Assembly: GCA_943324745.2 (NCBI GenBank)
Contig: CALPMT020000001.1
Coordinates: 1-64,000, forward strand
Source: Chitinophaga pinensis
GTDB lineage: Bacteria > Bacteroidota > Bacteroidia > Flavobacteriales_D > Crocinitomicaceae
Direction: 5' to 3'
DNA length: 64,000 nucleotides
The notes beneath the pieces were generated by a model. The model was not told the origin of the DNA and ran no database searches. It saw only the letters and a program-made list of their open reading frames with translations. How positions within the stretch are numbered: position 1 is the first letter of the stretch; every line of letters begins with the position of its first letter. This document shows positions 7,615 through 16,433 of the stretch, in pieces. Position numbers and translations under genes: made by a program.

Positions 7615-10602
7615 TTAATTATTTTTTTTATTTAAATCAATTAATAATGGTGTAGCTATACAAATTGAAGAATATGTTCCGATCACCACACCAATTAACA
7701 TTGCAAATAAGAATCCTTTTATTGCTGGTCCTCCGAAAATAAACATGATCAAAATTACCATGAATAAGATCATCGATGTGTTAAAAGTTCTACTTAATGT
7801 AGTATTTAAAGATTTGTTAATAATATCTTCTCTATTTTCACCATCCTTTTTAGCTTTTAAGTTTTCACGAATACGGTCAAAAACAATAACGGTATCATTC
7901 ATTGAATAACTCATAACTGTTAAAATTGCAGCAATAAATGCTTGGTTAACATCTAAACTGAATGGTAAATAACCATGTAATAAAGAGAACACAGACACTA
8001 CAAAGAAAGCATCATGTGCTAGACCGATAATAGCTCCTAATGAATATTGCCAGTTTTCAAAACGTAATCTAATGTATGCAAAAATAACAATCAAAGATAT
8101 TAAAATTGCAATTGCTGAAGATGTCCATAGTTCATTAGAAATCGAAGCAGAAACACTTCTTTGTTCTTTAATTTCAAATTTACCAAGTTTGTCTTTACAA
8201 GCATTTAACCCTTCTACTAATTTAGCTGTTACCTCTTTATTTGCATTGTCATTTGTTAATTTATAGTTTGTGTTTATTTCCACATAATAGTCACTAGATT
8301 TAGTTTTTAAATCGATGGAAGAAATTTCACCATTTTCTACAAATACCTTTTCTAAGTTTTTTCTAATTAATTCTATATCTGCACGTTGTTCAAATTTCAC
8401 AGAGTAAGTTCTACCACCAGTAAATTCAACACTTTGTTTTAATCCTCTAGTAAATAATGAACCGATTCCTAAAAGTGTAACGGTTATAGAAAAAATATAG
8501 TAATATTTTCTTTTACTAACCCAATTGATATTAAAGTTTTGAAAAGCATTTTTTAAGAAATTAGTACTAAAAGAAATCGATTTTCCTTTTTCCAACATAT
8601 AGGTAATCACTAATCTTGAGATAACAATTGCTGTAAATAATGAAGTGAAAATACCAATAATTAAAGTTGTAGCAAAAGACTCCATTTCTCCTTTACCGAA
8701 AACTTTCAAAATGATACCAACCAATAAGTGAGTTACGTTCGCATCAATAATAGATGGTAATGCTTTTTTGAAACCGATGTTAATAGCTTCTGTATTTCCT
8801 ACCCCTGCTTTTATTTCTTCCCGTATACGTTCAAATATCAAGATATTCGCATCGACGGCAGTTCCTATTGTTAATACGATACCTGCTATACCAGCTAATG
8901 TTAAAACAGCACCAAAAGAAGCAAGGCATCCCAATATAAACACAACGTTTACTGCTAAAGCAATATTTGCAACCATTCCACCTTTACCGTAGTACATCCA
9001 CATGTAAATTAGTACAGCTAAAAATGCAAATGCAAAAGAGATAAGTCCTGCTTGAGAGTTTTCAGAACCTATTGAAGGACCTACTTTTGTTAGTTCTTTG
9101 ATTACACATGGTGTAGGTAAAGCACCACCATTCAAAAGTCCTGCTAAATCTTCTGCATCTTGAATAGAGAAACTTCCGGAAATTTGTGTATTACCTTGTG
9201 TAATCGCTTCATTTACTCTAGGAGCAGAATATACAACAGAATCCATAGTTATTGCTACACAACGGCCAACATTGTTTTGTGTCATTTGCGCCCATTTATC
9301 ACCGCCTTCTACTGTCATTCTTAAATCTACCGTAACAGCACCTGAAGCTTGATCCAAACCTTTGTTTGCGTTGCTTACATCTTTACCTCCTACTAAAGCT
9401 TTTCCACCTTCTGGAATTTTAACAGCATACAATACGTATTTCTCTTCATTTTCACTTCCGTATTTTTCAGGTTTTGCTGACCACATAAAAGCCATATCCA
9501 TTGGGAAAACAGCTTTAATATCATTTCTACGTAAAATTTTATCTACTTTTTCTTTATCTTCAACTTTACATATTCCAACAACAGCACCTTCACCTCCTGA
9601 TAAATAGTTTTCTAAACTATTTTCTTTAGAGCCAAAAGTAATAGGTTTAGCGTTGGATTTTTTTACTGAATCTTTCTTAGCAAGTGCTGTAGAATCTTGA
9701 ATAGTTGAATCTGCTTGTTCAATTACCATTTCTTTTTGGGTAGAAAGAACATTTGCTTGAGTTAAGAAAGGTTGAATTTGATTTTTCTCATAAGTTTCGT
9801 AGAATTGTAAGTTCGCTGTTGATTGTAATTTTTTAGCAACTGTCGTTTCGTCTTGTACACCTGGTAGTTCAATGTAGATACGATTAGTTCTAGAATCTTT
9901 AGTAATATTAGGTTGAGCTACACCAAATTGATTAATTCGTTTTGTCATAATTTGCTCAACACCGTCTATAGAGGAAGTAATTTTATTTCTTAAATATGAA
10001 ATCACTTCTGAATTTGATGTGTTTTTGTTTAATTCTTCAATTTCAGTTATTGCTAATTCACGTACAATTAATGCTTCAGAACCATTAAATCTTTTGAATT
10101 CATTTACGAATAAAGAAATAAAGTCCCCTCCTTTAGACATGTGTAAGCGCAATGCAGATTCGTAAGGTTTTTTGAAGCGTAGGTCACGTGGATTTCTTGC
10201 TAAACTTTTCACTAGTTCAGGTACTGAAACTTCAAGTGTCACACTCATCCCCCCTACTAAGTCTAAACCAAAAGCCAATGATTTATTTTTAACCTCCTGG
10301 AAATTTGAACCCAAAACAGGATATACTTTATCATCTGCTTTCTCTTTTAAGATTAAATTGATGTAAGCAGCTTTTGCTAGTTCAAAACTCTCTGGATCGG
10401 AAAAGTTTATTGTAGTACCGTTAGGTAGTACGGCTTCTCCATTATTCTTTTTAGCTTCAATTTCTAATTCTGAAACTCTAATTACCGCTTCTTTTTCAGC
10501 TTTTTCCTCAACTGAACTAGAAACCCAAGTAAATGATAATTGGTAAACACAAACGGCTGACAACACTATTGTCAAAAACCAAAAAAATCCTTTGTTACGC
10601 AT
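7615..10602 (-). CDS. secDF: Fused protein translocase subunit SecDF
   Basis: A 995-aa single polypeptide joining SecD and SecF, the usual arrangement in Bacteroidota. The SecD half has the first membrane segment, the GLDLVGGMSVTLEV motif near residue 112, a large periplasmic P1 domain and TM2-6 (containing GTAVDANILIFERIREE). The SecF half follows from ~residue 690, with its own RGLKQSVEFTGGRTYSV and YSMNDTVIVFDRIREN motifs. An insertion rich in Ser, Asp and Lys (residues ~290-330) lies in the periplasmic part. It uses the proton gradient to complete Sec translocation. A matching promoter lies upstream and the gene appears to be transcribed alone. Confidence 0.95.
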   Translation of the reverse strand: MRNKGFFWFLTIVLSAVCVYQLSFTWVSSSVEEKAEKEAVIRVSELEIEAKKNNGEAVLPNGTTINFSDPESFELAKAAYINLILKEKADDKVYPVLGSNFQEVKNKSLAFGLDLVGGMSVTLEVSVPELVKSLARNPRDLRFKKPYESALRLHMSKGGDFISLFVNEFKRFNGSEALIVRELAITEIEELNKNTSNSEVISYLRNKITSSIDGVEQIMTKRINQFGVAQPNITKDSRTNRIYIELPGVQDETTVAKKLQSTANLQFYETYEKNQIQPFLTQANVLSTQKEMVIEQADSTIQDSTALAKKDSVKKSNAKPITFGSKENSLENYLSGGEGAVVGICKVEDKEKVDKILRRNDIKAVFPMDMAFMWSAKPEKYGSENEEKYVLYAVKIPEGGKALVGGKDVSNANKGLDQASGAVTVDLRMTVEGGDKWAQMTQNNVGRCVAITMDSVVYSAPRVNEAITQGNTQISGSFSIQDAEDLAGLLNGGALPTPCVIKELTKVGPSIGSENSQAGLISFAFAFLAVLIYMWMYYGKGGMVANIALAVNVVFILGCLASFGAVLTLAGIAGIVLTIGTAVDANILIFERIREEIKAGVGNTEAINIGFKKALPSIIDANVTHLLVGIILKVFGKGEMESFATTLIIGIFTSLFTAIVISRLVITYMLEKGKSISFSTNFLKNAFQNFNINWVSKRKYYYIFSITVTLLGIGSLFTRGLKQSVEFTGGRTYSVKFEQRADIELIRKNLEKVFVENGEISSIDLKTKSSDYYVEINTNYKLTNDNANKEVTAKLVEGLNACKDKLGKFEIKEQRSVSASISNELWTSSAIAILISLIVIFAYIRLRFENWQYSLGAIIGLAHDAFFVVSVFSLLHGYLPFSLDVNQAFIAAILTVMSYSMNDTVIVFDRIRENLKAKKDGENREDIINKSLNTTLSRTFNTSMILFMVILIMFIFGGPAIKGFLFAMLIGVVIGTYSSICIATPLLIDLNKKNN

Positions 10603-10636
10603 ATTCGTAAATTCGTTATAAATAATTATTTGGACG

Positions 10637-10667
10637 CAAATATAGAATTTACATTTATCAAAGTCAA
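10637..10667 (-). promoter_or_regulatory. Promoter of secDF
   Basis: Minus-strand TTG (10665-10667), a 20-bp spacer, then TATATTTG (10637-10644), matching TAnnTTTG exactly. Transcription would begin near 10630, giving a leader of about 28 nt before the secDF ATG at 10602. Confidence 0.6.
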
Positions 10668-10709
10668 TGAATGTTCAAAAAAAGGTTAAGTAGAATATTT
10701 TATGTGAAC

Positions 10710-11393
10710 TTATTCTTGTCCAAATTTTGTAAGAGTATAAAACCATTCCTCCCCTTTCTTTACTTGGAGTGTGTCAAAATTTTTGATTTTAAGATTTTTG
10801 TAATACTTTGAAACCATACCAATTTTTCTAGCATAAGTCTCAGTTTGATGCTTATAATCGACCAATGTGTAATACTTATTTTGCATTACTGTTAGTGTCG
10901 AATCAAAATGGTATGTACTGATATTTAATGGTTTATTTATCATTGAGTATACATAATTTTCAGGATTAATTATTGATAATACTGTAGCATTCCAAGATGT
11001 TGATAACTTTATAGGAAAAGTAAGTTTAATGATGCGTTGATTTTCTTCGACAAGTTCAGCGTTTTTTCCTTCTATTCTTGTTGACCAAACATCTTTTATT
11101 TTCCAGGTATCATTTATATCATTCCAAGTAAAACGATAGAATTTAGAAGATTTTTCACCTTGATTATCTGTAAATGTATCCCCTATTAAGGTTTTAATTT
11201 TAAATTTAAGCGTATCGTGTACATCTACTTCATCATCATGAATAATGTGCACTACATTATATTCAATATAATTTCCCTTCTTAAGCCCAAAATAATCAAT
11301 ATCAGATGAAACTTCCTCTTGCACAGGAATACTAAGTGTTTTTTTACAAGAAATTAGAAAAACACTAATATAAAACAGAAAAATGAATCTCAT
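10710..11393 (-). CDS. Predicted lipoprotein of unknown function
   Basis: A 227-aa protein with a lipoprotein signal (MRFIFLFYISVFLISCKK; lipobox Cys at 16). The mature part is beta-rich (YFGLKKGNYIEYNVVHI, SLSTSWNATVLSI-type strands) and resembles the small beta-sandwich lipoproteins common in Flavobacteriales. I do not recognise a specific family. It starts 5 nt after the stop of the upstream MORN/YwqK gene, so it belongs to the run 13686-10710 with the HAD phosphatase and glycosyltransferase. Surface or periplasmic location is likely; the function is unknown. Confidence 0.65.
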   Translation of the reverse strand: MRFIFLFYISVFLISCKKTLSIPVQEEVSSDIDYFGLKKGNYIEYNVVHIIHDDEVDVHDTLKFKIKTLIGDTFTDNQGEKSSKFYRFTWNDINDTWKIKDVWSTRIEGKNAELVEENQRIIKLTFPIKLSTSWNATVLSIINPENYVYSMINKPLNISTYHFDSTLTVMQNKYYTLVDYKHQTETYARKIGMVSKYYKNLKIKNFDTLQVKKGEEWFYTLTKFGQE

Positions 11394-11397
11394 TTTG

Positions 11398-12177
11398 TTA
11401 GTGCTTTTTTGTTGTTGTTTGTTTTGGTTGTATTTTTTTTTGTTCAGCTAATTTAATTTTTGCTAGATATCTTACTGTTGCTAAACTATCTAATCTTTCG
11501 CCTAATTTATAATAAACTTTTCCAACTACTTTATAACCAGTACTGTCGTATGCTAGGCACCAACCATTTTTAACACCTCTAAAGTATAAGTCTTTTAATT
11601 CAATTGTTCCATATGGACTGTAAGTAATTTCTTCTGAGTTTTTTATTCCGTTTTCATAAATTGATTCTCTCCATGTCTTCCCATTTTCGAAATAATCAAT
11701 TTGTTTACCGTTTAATTTTCCGTTAGAGTAATTTTGTTTTTGGGTTAATTGATCTTTTTTTGTTTCTGAATTACCCAAAGGATAGTATACTAATCTTTCA
11801 CCATTTAGTTGACCTGTTATATAGTTTTCAACTATACTTATTCTGCCGGATTTTGAATACATTGTCCAAGTGCTATCTTTTTGTTGTTTTATAAATTTCC
11901 CCTGTGCTAAAATCATCTCATTATCGTAATACATAATTGAGTATGTAGAATTTCCTGATCGATAATTTACTTCAGCTTTCTTTTTTCCTGAAGGAAAATA
12001 GTATATAAACTTTCCAACCGGTTTATCATCGATAAATTGACCTGTGTAATCTAAAGCATTACTTTGAGGAAGTTTTTTTATCCATACTCCTTGTTTTCTT
12101 CCTTTTATATCTATATGATTTTGAGCAAATAAACAATTTACTAACAATATAAAAAGTAATATTAATTGTTGTTTCAT
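11398..12177 (-). CDS. YwqK/MORN-variant repeat protein, secreted
   Basis: A 259-aa protein with a signal peptide (MKQQLILLFILLVNCLFAQ) and repeats of the MORN_2/YwqK type: KPVGKFIYYFPSGKKKAEVNY, GQLNGERLVYYPLGN, GKLNGKQIDYFENGKTWRES, GVKNGWCLAYDSTG. These repeats form beta-hairpins. Database labels as a toxin-antitoxin antitoxin come from a Bacillus relative and are unlikely to apply to an exported Bacteroidota protein. The gene overlaps the HAD phosphatase stop by 4 bp and its C-terminus is Lys/Gln-rich. Confidence 0.72.
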   Translation of the reverse strand: MKQQLILLFILLVNCLFAQNHIDIKGRKQGVWIKKLPQSNALDYTGQFIDDKPVGKFIYYFPSGKKKAEVNYRSGNSTYSIMYYDNEMILAQGKFIKQQKDSTWTMYSKSGRISIVENYITGQLNGERLVYYPLGNSETKKDQLTQKQNYSNGKLNGKQIDYFENGKTWRESIYENGIKNSEEITYSPYGTIELKDLYFRGVKNGWCLAYDSTGYKVVGKVYYKLGERLDSLATVRYLAKIKLAEQKKIQPKQTTTKKH

Positions 12178-12716
12178 CTTTTTAGTTTTAATTCCAATTC
12201 ATTAAAATTATTAATTTCAATATCTGCTTTTACGTCAATTTGTTCAGAACTTTTCAATAAAATCGTTTTCATTCCTAAATTTTCACCAAAAAGCAAATCA
12301 GAATTTGTATCTCCAATCATGACTGATTTTGAAAAAATTATGCTTGGAAATTTATTCTTTGCCTCTATTCCCATGATGGGTAACGGTTTTCTGCGGTCGT
12401 TTAGTGCATTTTTTAAATTACTAGCAAAAAAAATTTCATCAATTCTTCCACCAACTTTTTGAATTTCAGTGGTCATATACTGATGTATTTCATTTAGACA
12501 TTCGTCTGTCATTACTCCTTTTCCAATTCCTTGTTGATTTGTAATAACAATAATTTTGCCAAAAAGATTCGATAGCATAGGAATAGAAGTGAGAAAATAA
12601 GGGGTGAAAATAAAATCTTCTGTTTTGGTGATGTAGCCATCAAAATTACGTTTATTTATTACCCCATCACGGTCTAAAAAAAGTGTCCAACTTGAATCAA
12701 TTTCGTGCAGCCACAT
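12174..12716 (-). CDS. HAD-IIIA phosphatase, GmhB-like (heptose bisphosphate phosphatase type)
   Basis: A 180-aa HAD phosphatase of the histidinol-phosphatase/GmhB subgroup. Motif I is LFLDRDGVINKR (Asp nucleophile and Asp acid/base), motif II is IVITNQQGIGKG, and the C-terminal motif is MIGDTNSDLLFGENLGMKTIL. GmhB removes the 7-phosphate from heptose 1,7-bisphosphate for LPS core or glycan synthesis. The region where GmhB has a zinc-binding Cys cluster lacks the cysteines (it reads ASNLKNALNDRRKPLPIM), so the substrate may differ. The neighbouring glycosyltransferase fits a cell-surface glycan role. Confidence 0.75.
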   Translation of the reverse strand: MWLHEIDSSWTLFLDRDGVINKRNFDGYITKTEDFIFTPYFLTSIPMLSNLFGKIIVITNQQGIGKGVMTDECLNEIHQYMTTEIQKVGGRIDEIFFASNLKNALNDRRKPLPIMGIEAKNKFPSIIFSKSVMIGDTNSDLLFGENLGMKTILLKSSEQIDVKADIEINNFNELELKLKR

Positions 12717-12720
12717 TGAT

Positions 12721-13686
12721 TTATAATTCTTTTTCTATCAAATATACATTACGAGTAGAAGAGTTTCTACCAACCAATTCTGCTAAAAAACCTGCTAAGA
12801 AAAATTGAACACCAAGTATCATACAAACTAATGTTAAAAAGAATTCAGTTCGTTCAACTAAGTGTTTAGCAGAAGTATGCCAAAAAAGTTTGTCTAAAAT
12901 CATATAGAACGAGAAAGCAAATCCAATAATAAAAAGGATCATTCCAATAGCACCAAATAAGTGCATTGGTTTTTTACCAAAACGGCCCATAAAAACAACA
13001 GACAGTAAATCAAGTGGTCCATTAACAAAACGATTTAAACCAAATTTAGTAACACCATACTTACGTGCTTGGTGTTCTACTACTTTTTCTCCTATTTTAT
13101 TGAATCCTGCAAACTTTGCTAATGGTGGGATATATCGATGCATGTCACCGTATACTTCTATACTCTTAACTACTTCAAATTTATAGGCTTTTAAACCACA
13201 ATTAAAGTCATGTAAATAGATTCCTGTAAGTTTTCTTGCGGCCCAATTATAAAGTTTTGTTGGAATTGTTTTAGATATTGGGTCGTGTCTTCTTTTTTTC
13301 CATCCAGAGACTACATCATAATCATCCTCAGTAATCATCCGGTATAATTCAGGAATTTCATCAGGACTGTCTTGTAAGTCAGCATCCATAGTGATTACTA
13401 CTCTTCCATTTACTGCTTCAAATCCTTTTTGTAATGCTGCAGATTTTCCATAATTGCGTTGAAATTTAATACCCCTTACATTCGGATCAAGCGATTTTAG
13501 TTCTTCAACAATCTTCCAAGAACGATCTTTACTACCATCGTCAATAAATATAATTTCGTATGAAAAATTGTGATTTAAAACTACGTTCTGTATCCAAGAA
13601 TGTAGTTCTTTTAATGATTCTTCCTCATTAAATAGAGGGATTACGATAGATATATCAGTAGTATAGTTCAAAAGCTTATTTTTCAT
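12721..13686 (-). CDS. Family 2 glycosyltransferase, polyprenyl-phosphate type
   Basis: A 321-aa GT2 enzyme read from ATG 13686. The catalytic domain shows SIVIPLFNEEESL, FIDDGSKDRSW, the DxD-like MDADLQDSPDEIP and GDMHRYIPPLA, and is followed by two C-terminal membrane segments (~residues 245-265 and 283-305). This is the DPM1/GtrB/ArnC-like layout, which loads a sugar onto undecaprenyl phosphate. An upstream in-frame TTG at 13698 is less likely because a -7 element (13696-13703) covers it. The HAD phosphatase follows after 4 nt. Confidence 0.85.
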   Translation of the reverse strand: MKNKLLNYTTDISIVIPLFNEEESLKELHSWIQNVVLNHNFSYEIIFIDDGSKDRSWKIVEELKSLDPNVRGIKFQRNYGKSAALQKGFEAVNGRVVITMDADLQDSPDEIPELYRMITEDDYDVVSGWKKRRHDPISKTIPTKLYNWAARKLTGIYLHDFNCGLKAYKFEVVKSIEVYGDMHRYIPPLAKFAGFNKIGEKVVEHQARKYGVTKFGLNRFVNGPLDLLSVVFMGRFGKKPMHLFGAIGMILFIIGFAFSFYMILDKLFWHTSAKHLVERTEFFLTLVCMILGVQFFLAGFLAELVGRNSSTRNVYLIEKEL

Positions 13687-13695
13687 TTTGAAATA

Positions 13696-13703
13696 CAAAT
13701 ATA
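13696..13703 (-). promoter_or_regulatory. -7 element of the glycosyltransferase gene, deciding its start
   Basis: Minus-strand TATATTTG matches TAnnTTTG. The nearest TTG (13729-13731) is 25 bp away, longer than usual, so the -33 element is weak. Transcription would begin around 13690, only a few nt before ATG 13686. This makes a TTG start at 13698 implausible. Confidence 0.4.
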
Positions 13704-13725
13704 CATTTTATAAATTTCTTTCTAT

Positions 13726-13836
13726 TTACAAATAAAAAATTACAGCAAGGATAAATAATAATATAATGACCAAATATTGCCATACATCGACGAAATACGG
13801 TGCAATATTTCTAATTAATTCTGTTATTTTGGACAT
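13726..13836 (-). CDS. Small single-pass membrane protein, 36 aa
   Basis: A short open frame of 36 codons, with ATG at 13836 and TAA at 13726. It encodes MSKITELIRNIAPYFVDVWQ followed by YLVIILLFILAVIFYL. The first half is an amphipathic helix-like segment and the second half is one clean membrane span ending at the C-terminus. It lies in the gap between the glycosyltransferase and cspA, in the glycosyltransferase's direction and 39 bp upstream of it. Length and hydrophobic organisation are typical of genuine bacterial micro-proteins, but I have no homologue in mind and no strong ribosome binding site is visible. Confidence 0.45.
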   Translation of the reverse strand: MSKITELIRNIAPYFVDVWQYLVIILLFILAVIFYL

Positions 13837-13907
13837 TAAAGATATTTTTTTTCAAAATTAAAAAGAAAAAGTGTACAACCTATCATCTTTATTCGTAATA
13901 TTGTCCT

Positions 13908-14099
13908 ATGAGTAAAGGTATAGTAAAATTCTTTAACGAAACTAAAGGTTTTGGTTTCATTAGAGAGGAAGATTCGAACAAAGAGTATTTTGTTCACGTT
14001 TCAGGATTGGTTGATGAAATCAGAGAAAATGACGAGGTAACTTTCGAACTTCAAGAAGGAAAAAAAGGTTTAAATGCAGTTAACGTAAAACAAGCATAG
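13908..14099 (+). CDS. cspA: Cold-shock domain protein
   Basis: A 63-aa single cold-shock domain, an OB-fold that binds single-stranded RNA and DNA. RNP1 is seen as KGFGFIREE and RNP2 as EYFVHVSGL. The length matches the compact Bacteroidota Csp proteins. The gene stands alone, with a strong intrinsic terminator 30 bp after the stop. A TAATATTG sequence at about 13892-13899 resembles a -7 box but has no well-spaced TTG. The gene symbol indicates the family rather than a specific orthologue. Confidence 0.92.
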   Translation: MSKGIVKFFNETKGFGFIREEDSNKEYFVHVSGLVDEIRENDEVTFELQEGKKGLNAVNVKQA

Positions 14100-14128
14100 T
14101 TTTTAAGTTATTTAATTTATTGTCTTTT

Positions 14129-14158
14129 GAGGCTGGATTTATCCAGCCTCTTTTTTTT
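14129..14158 (+). terminator. Rho-independent terminator after cspA
   Basis: A perfect 10-bp stem GAGGCTGGAT/ATCCAGCCTC with a 2-base spacer is followed by eight T residues. The T run is on the plus side only, so it terminates cspA and not the convergent tex. Confidence 0.9.
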
Positions 14159-14162
14159 GGTG

Positions 14163-16274
14163 TTATTTTACTTTTTTTAAGCCAATTCTCTTTCTAGTAA
14201 TATCCACTTCCAGTACTTCCACCAATACATGTTCATGGATGGCAATAAATTGGGATGGGTCTATCACGAAGGTGTCAGCCAATTGAGATTTGTGAATCAA
14301 ACCATTTTCTTTTATTCCAATATTCACAAATGCTCCGAAATCAGTTACGTTGGTTACGATACCCGGAACTTTCATTCCTAAATGAACATCTGCAATCGTT
14401 TTTAACGAAGCATTAAATTCAAAAACACTTGCTTTTTTACGTGGGTCACGACCTGGTTTTTTTAATTCATTGACAACATCTTTAAACGTAAATGTATCAG
14501 CAGTAGTGAAATCTGCTGCAACTAACGAGTTTAACAACGTATCATTACCAATTAAATTTTCAATTTCTGTGTTTGTCTTTTTTGAAATTTCCTTTACTAA
14601 TGAATAAGATTCTGGGTGAACTGCTGAATTATCCAATGGATTATCTCCATCTCGAACTCTTAAAAATCCAGCACATTGTTCAAACGCTTTGTTACCTAGC
14701 AATTTTACTTTTTTTAGTTCTTCCCTACTTTTAAAAGCACCCACTTCTTGTCTGTATTTTACAATGTTTTCTGCTAATCCAGGACCTAAACCTGAAACAT
14801 ATTGTAATAGATAAGGTGAAGCAAGATTCAAATCAACTCCAACCTTGTTTACAGCAGAAACTACAACATCATCTAAAGAAGTTTTTAGTGTTTTTTGATC
14901 TACTTCATGCTGGTACTGCCCCACTCCTATTGATTTCGGGTCGATCTTCACGAGTTCCGACAACGGATCCATTAATCTTCTACCAATAGAAACTGCTCCT
15001 CGTACCGTAACATCAAAATCAGGAAACTCCTTTCGTGCTATAGCACTTGCAGAATATATAGATGCACCATCTTCACGTACTATATAAACTTCTAAATCAC
15101 GGTCGAATTTAACTTTGCGTACTAAATTTTCTGATTCCCTTCCTGCTGTCCCGTCTCCAATCGCAATCGCTTCAATTTTATACATTTGAACCAATTGAGA
15201 AAGTTTAGCAGATGCTTTATCGCGTTCATTTTGTGGTGCATGAGGGAAAATCGTGGTGTTAAATAACAATTCCCCTTTTTCATCTAAACACACTACTTTA
15301 CAACCAGTTCTAAATCCCGGGTCAATTGCTAATATTCGTTTCGCCCCAACAGGAGGTGCGAGTAATAATTGCTTTAAGTTAGTTGCGAAAACACGAATTG
15401 CTTCTTTATCCGCTTTGGCTTTTGCCTCATTAATAATTTCATTTTCCAAGGAAGTTGAGAGTAAACGAGTATAAGCTTCTTTACAAGTTTCTTTTACTAA
15501 TTGGCCGCAATCATCGTTTGACTTAACAAAAAAACGCTCGAGTAATTCAATTGCTTCCTCTTTATTTGGTTGAACCTTCAAACTTAAAATTCCTTCACGT
15601 TCACCACGGTAAATTGCTAAAAAACGATGTGATGGAATTTTATAAAGTGATTCAGCAAATTCAAAATAATCTTTGTATTTCTCCCCTTCTTCCGTTTTAC
15701 CTTTCATAACCTTGGTTGTCACTAAAGACTTACGCTGAAAAATAGTTCTAAGTCTAGCGCGTAGCTGAAAGTTTTCGTTCATCCATTCCGCAATTATATC
15801 TTTTGCACCTTGTATTGCTTGATCTTCGTTTTCCACCTCCTCTTTCACAAAACTAGTCGCCATTCTATATGGATCACCACCACGTTGACTCATGATGTTT
15901 TTTGCTAGTGGTTCTAAACCTAATTTTCGTGCTTTTTCACCACGTGTTAGACGCTTTTGTTTGTATGGTAAATAAATATCTTCTAATAAAGTTAGGTCAA
16001 AAGTTGTTTCAATGACTTGTTGAAGTTCTGTAGTCAATTTCCCTTGTTCTTCAATAGTTTTATAAATTGTTTTTTGTCGTTGAATACATTCTTCGTATTT
16101 TTTTAAAGCATCGCGAATGTCTGTAATTTGAACTTCATCTAAATTTCCAGTCATTTCTTTACGGTACCGAGCAATAAAAGGTATCGTAGCACCTTCCTGC
16201 AACAAATGGATGGTATTTGAGATGGATTTCTCAGGAAATTTACAGCTTGTCAGAATGAATTCAACCAATTTCAT
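14163..16274 (-). CDS. tex: Tex-family S1 RNA-binding protein
   Basis: At 703 aa it has the full Tex layout. A helical N-terminal domain (YRKEMTGNLDEVQI near residue 36) is followed by the YqgF/RuvC-like domain starting near 315 (ILAIDPGFRTGCKVVCLD), helix-hairpin-helix repeats (LLQYVSGLGPGLAENIVKYR and following), and a C-terminal S1 domain (LGMKVPGIVTNVTDFGAFVN onward, ending RKRIGLKKVK). Tex proteins bind nucleic acid and associate with transcription and RNA turnover. The gene converges with cspA. A -7-like TACATTTG lies at 16324-16331 on the minus strand. Confidence 0.93.
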   Translation of the reverse strand: MKLVEFILTSCKFPEKSISNTIHLLQEGATIPFIARYRKEMTGNLDEVQITDIRDALKKYEECIQRQKTIYKTIEEQGKLTTELQQVIETTFDLTLLEDIYLPYKQKRLTRGEKARKLGLEPLAKNIMSQRGGDPYRMATSFVKEEVENEDQAIQGAKDIIAEWMNENFQLRARLRTIFQRKSLVTTKVMKGKTEEGEKYKDYFEFAESLYKIPSHRFLAIYRGEREGILSLKVQPNKEEAIELLERFFVKSNDDCGQLVKETCKEAYTRLLSTSLENEIINEAKAKADKEAIRVFATNLKQLLLAPPVGAKRILAIDPGFRTGCKVVCLDEKGELLFNTTIFPHAPQNERDKASAKLSQLVQMYKIEAIAIGDGTAGRESENLVRKVKFDRDLEVYIVREDGASIYSASAIARKEFPDFDVTVRGAVSIGRRLMDPLSELVKIDPKSIGVGQYQHEVDQKTLKTSLDDVVVSAVNKVGVDLNLASPYLLQYVSGLGPGLAENIVKYRQEVGAFKSREELKKVKLLGNKAFEQCAGFLRVRDGDNPLDNSAVHPESYSLVKEISKKTNTEIENLIGNDTLLNSLVAADFTTADTFTFKDVVNELKKPGRDPRKKASVFEFNASLKTIADVHLGMKVPGIVTNVTDFGAFVNIGIKENGLIHKSQLADTFVIDPSQFIAIHEHVLVEVLEVDITRKRIGLKKVK

Positions 16275-16406
16275 AGCTTATATAGTTATTTTATTTAAGG
16301 GGATCTTTTTTCCTTTAGGATTGCAAATGTATGAAATACACACCTTCATTGTTAGTATCTTATTTGGATTATTGACCAAAATAAACGTATGCTTTCAAAA
16401 AAATAT

Positions 16407-16414
16407 TATTTTTG
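16407..16414 (+). promoter_or_regulatory. -7 element ahead of the TPR membrane protein gene
   Basis: TATTTTTG matches TAnnTTTG and lies 20 bp upstream of ATG 16434. It falls inside the first codons of a longer in-frame reading from 16389, which argues for the 16434 start. No TTG is found at the usual distance. Confidence 0.35.
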
Positions 16415-16433
16415 TATCCAAAATATCGCTATT

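Noticed and set aside
11398-12177. Toxin-antitoxin module
   Set aside because: The YwqK-type repeats are in an exported protein with no toxin gene beside it.
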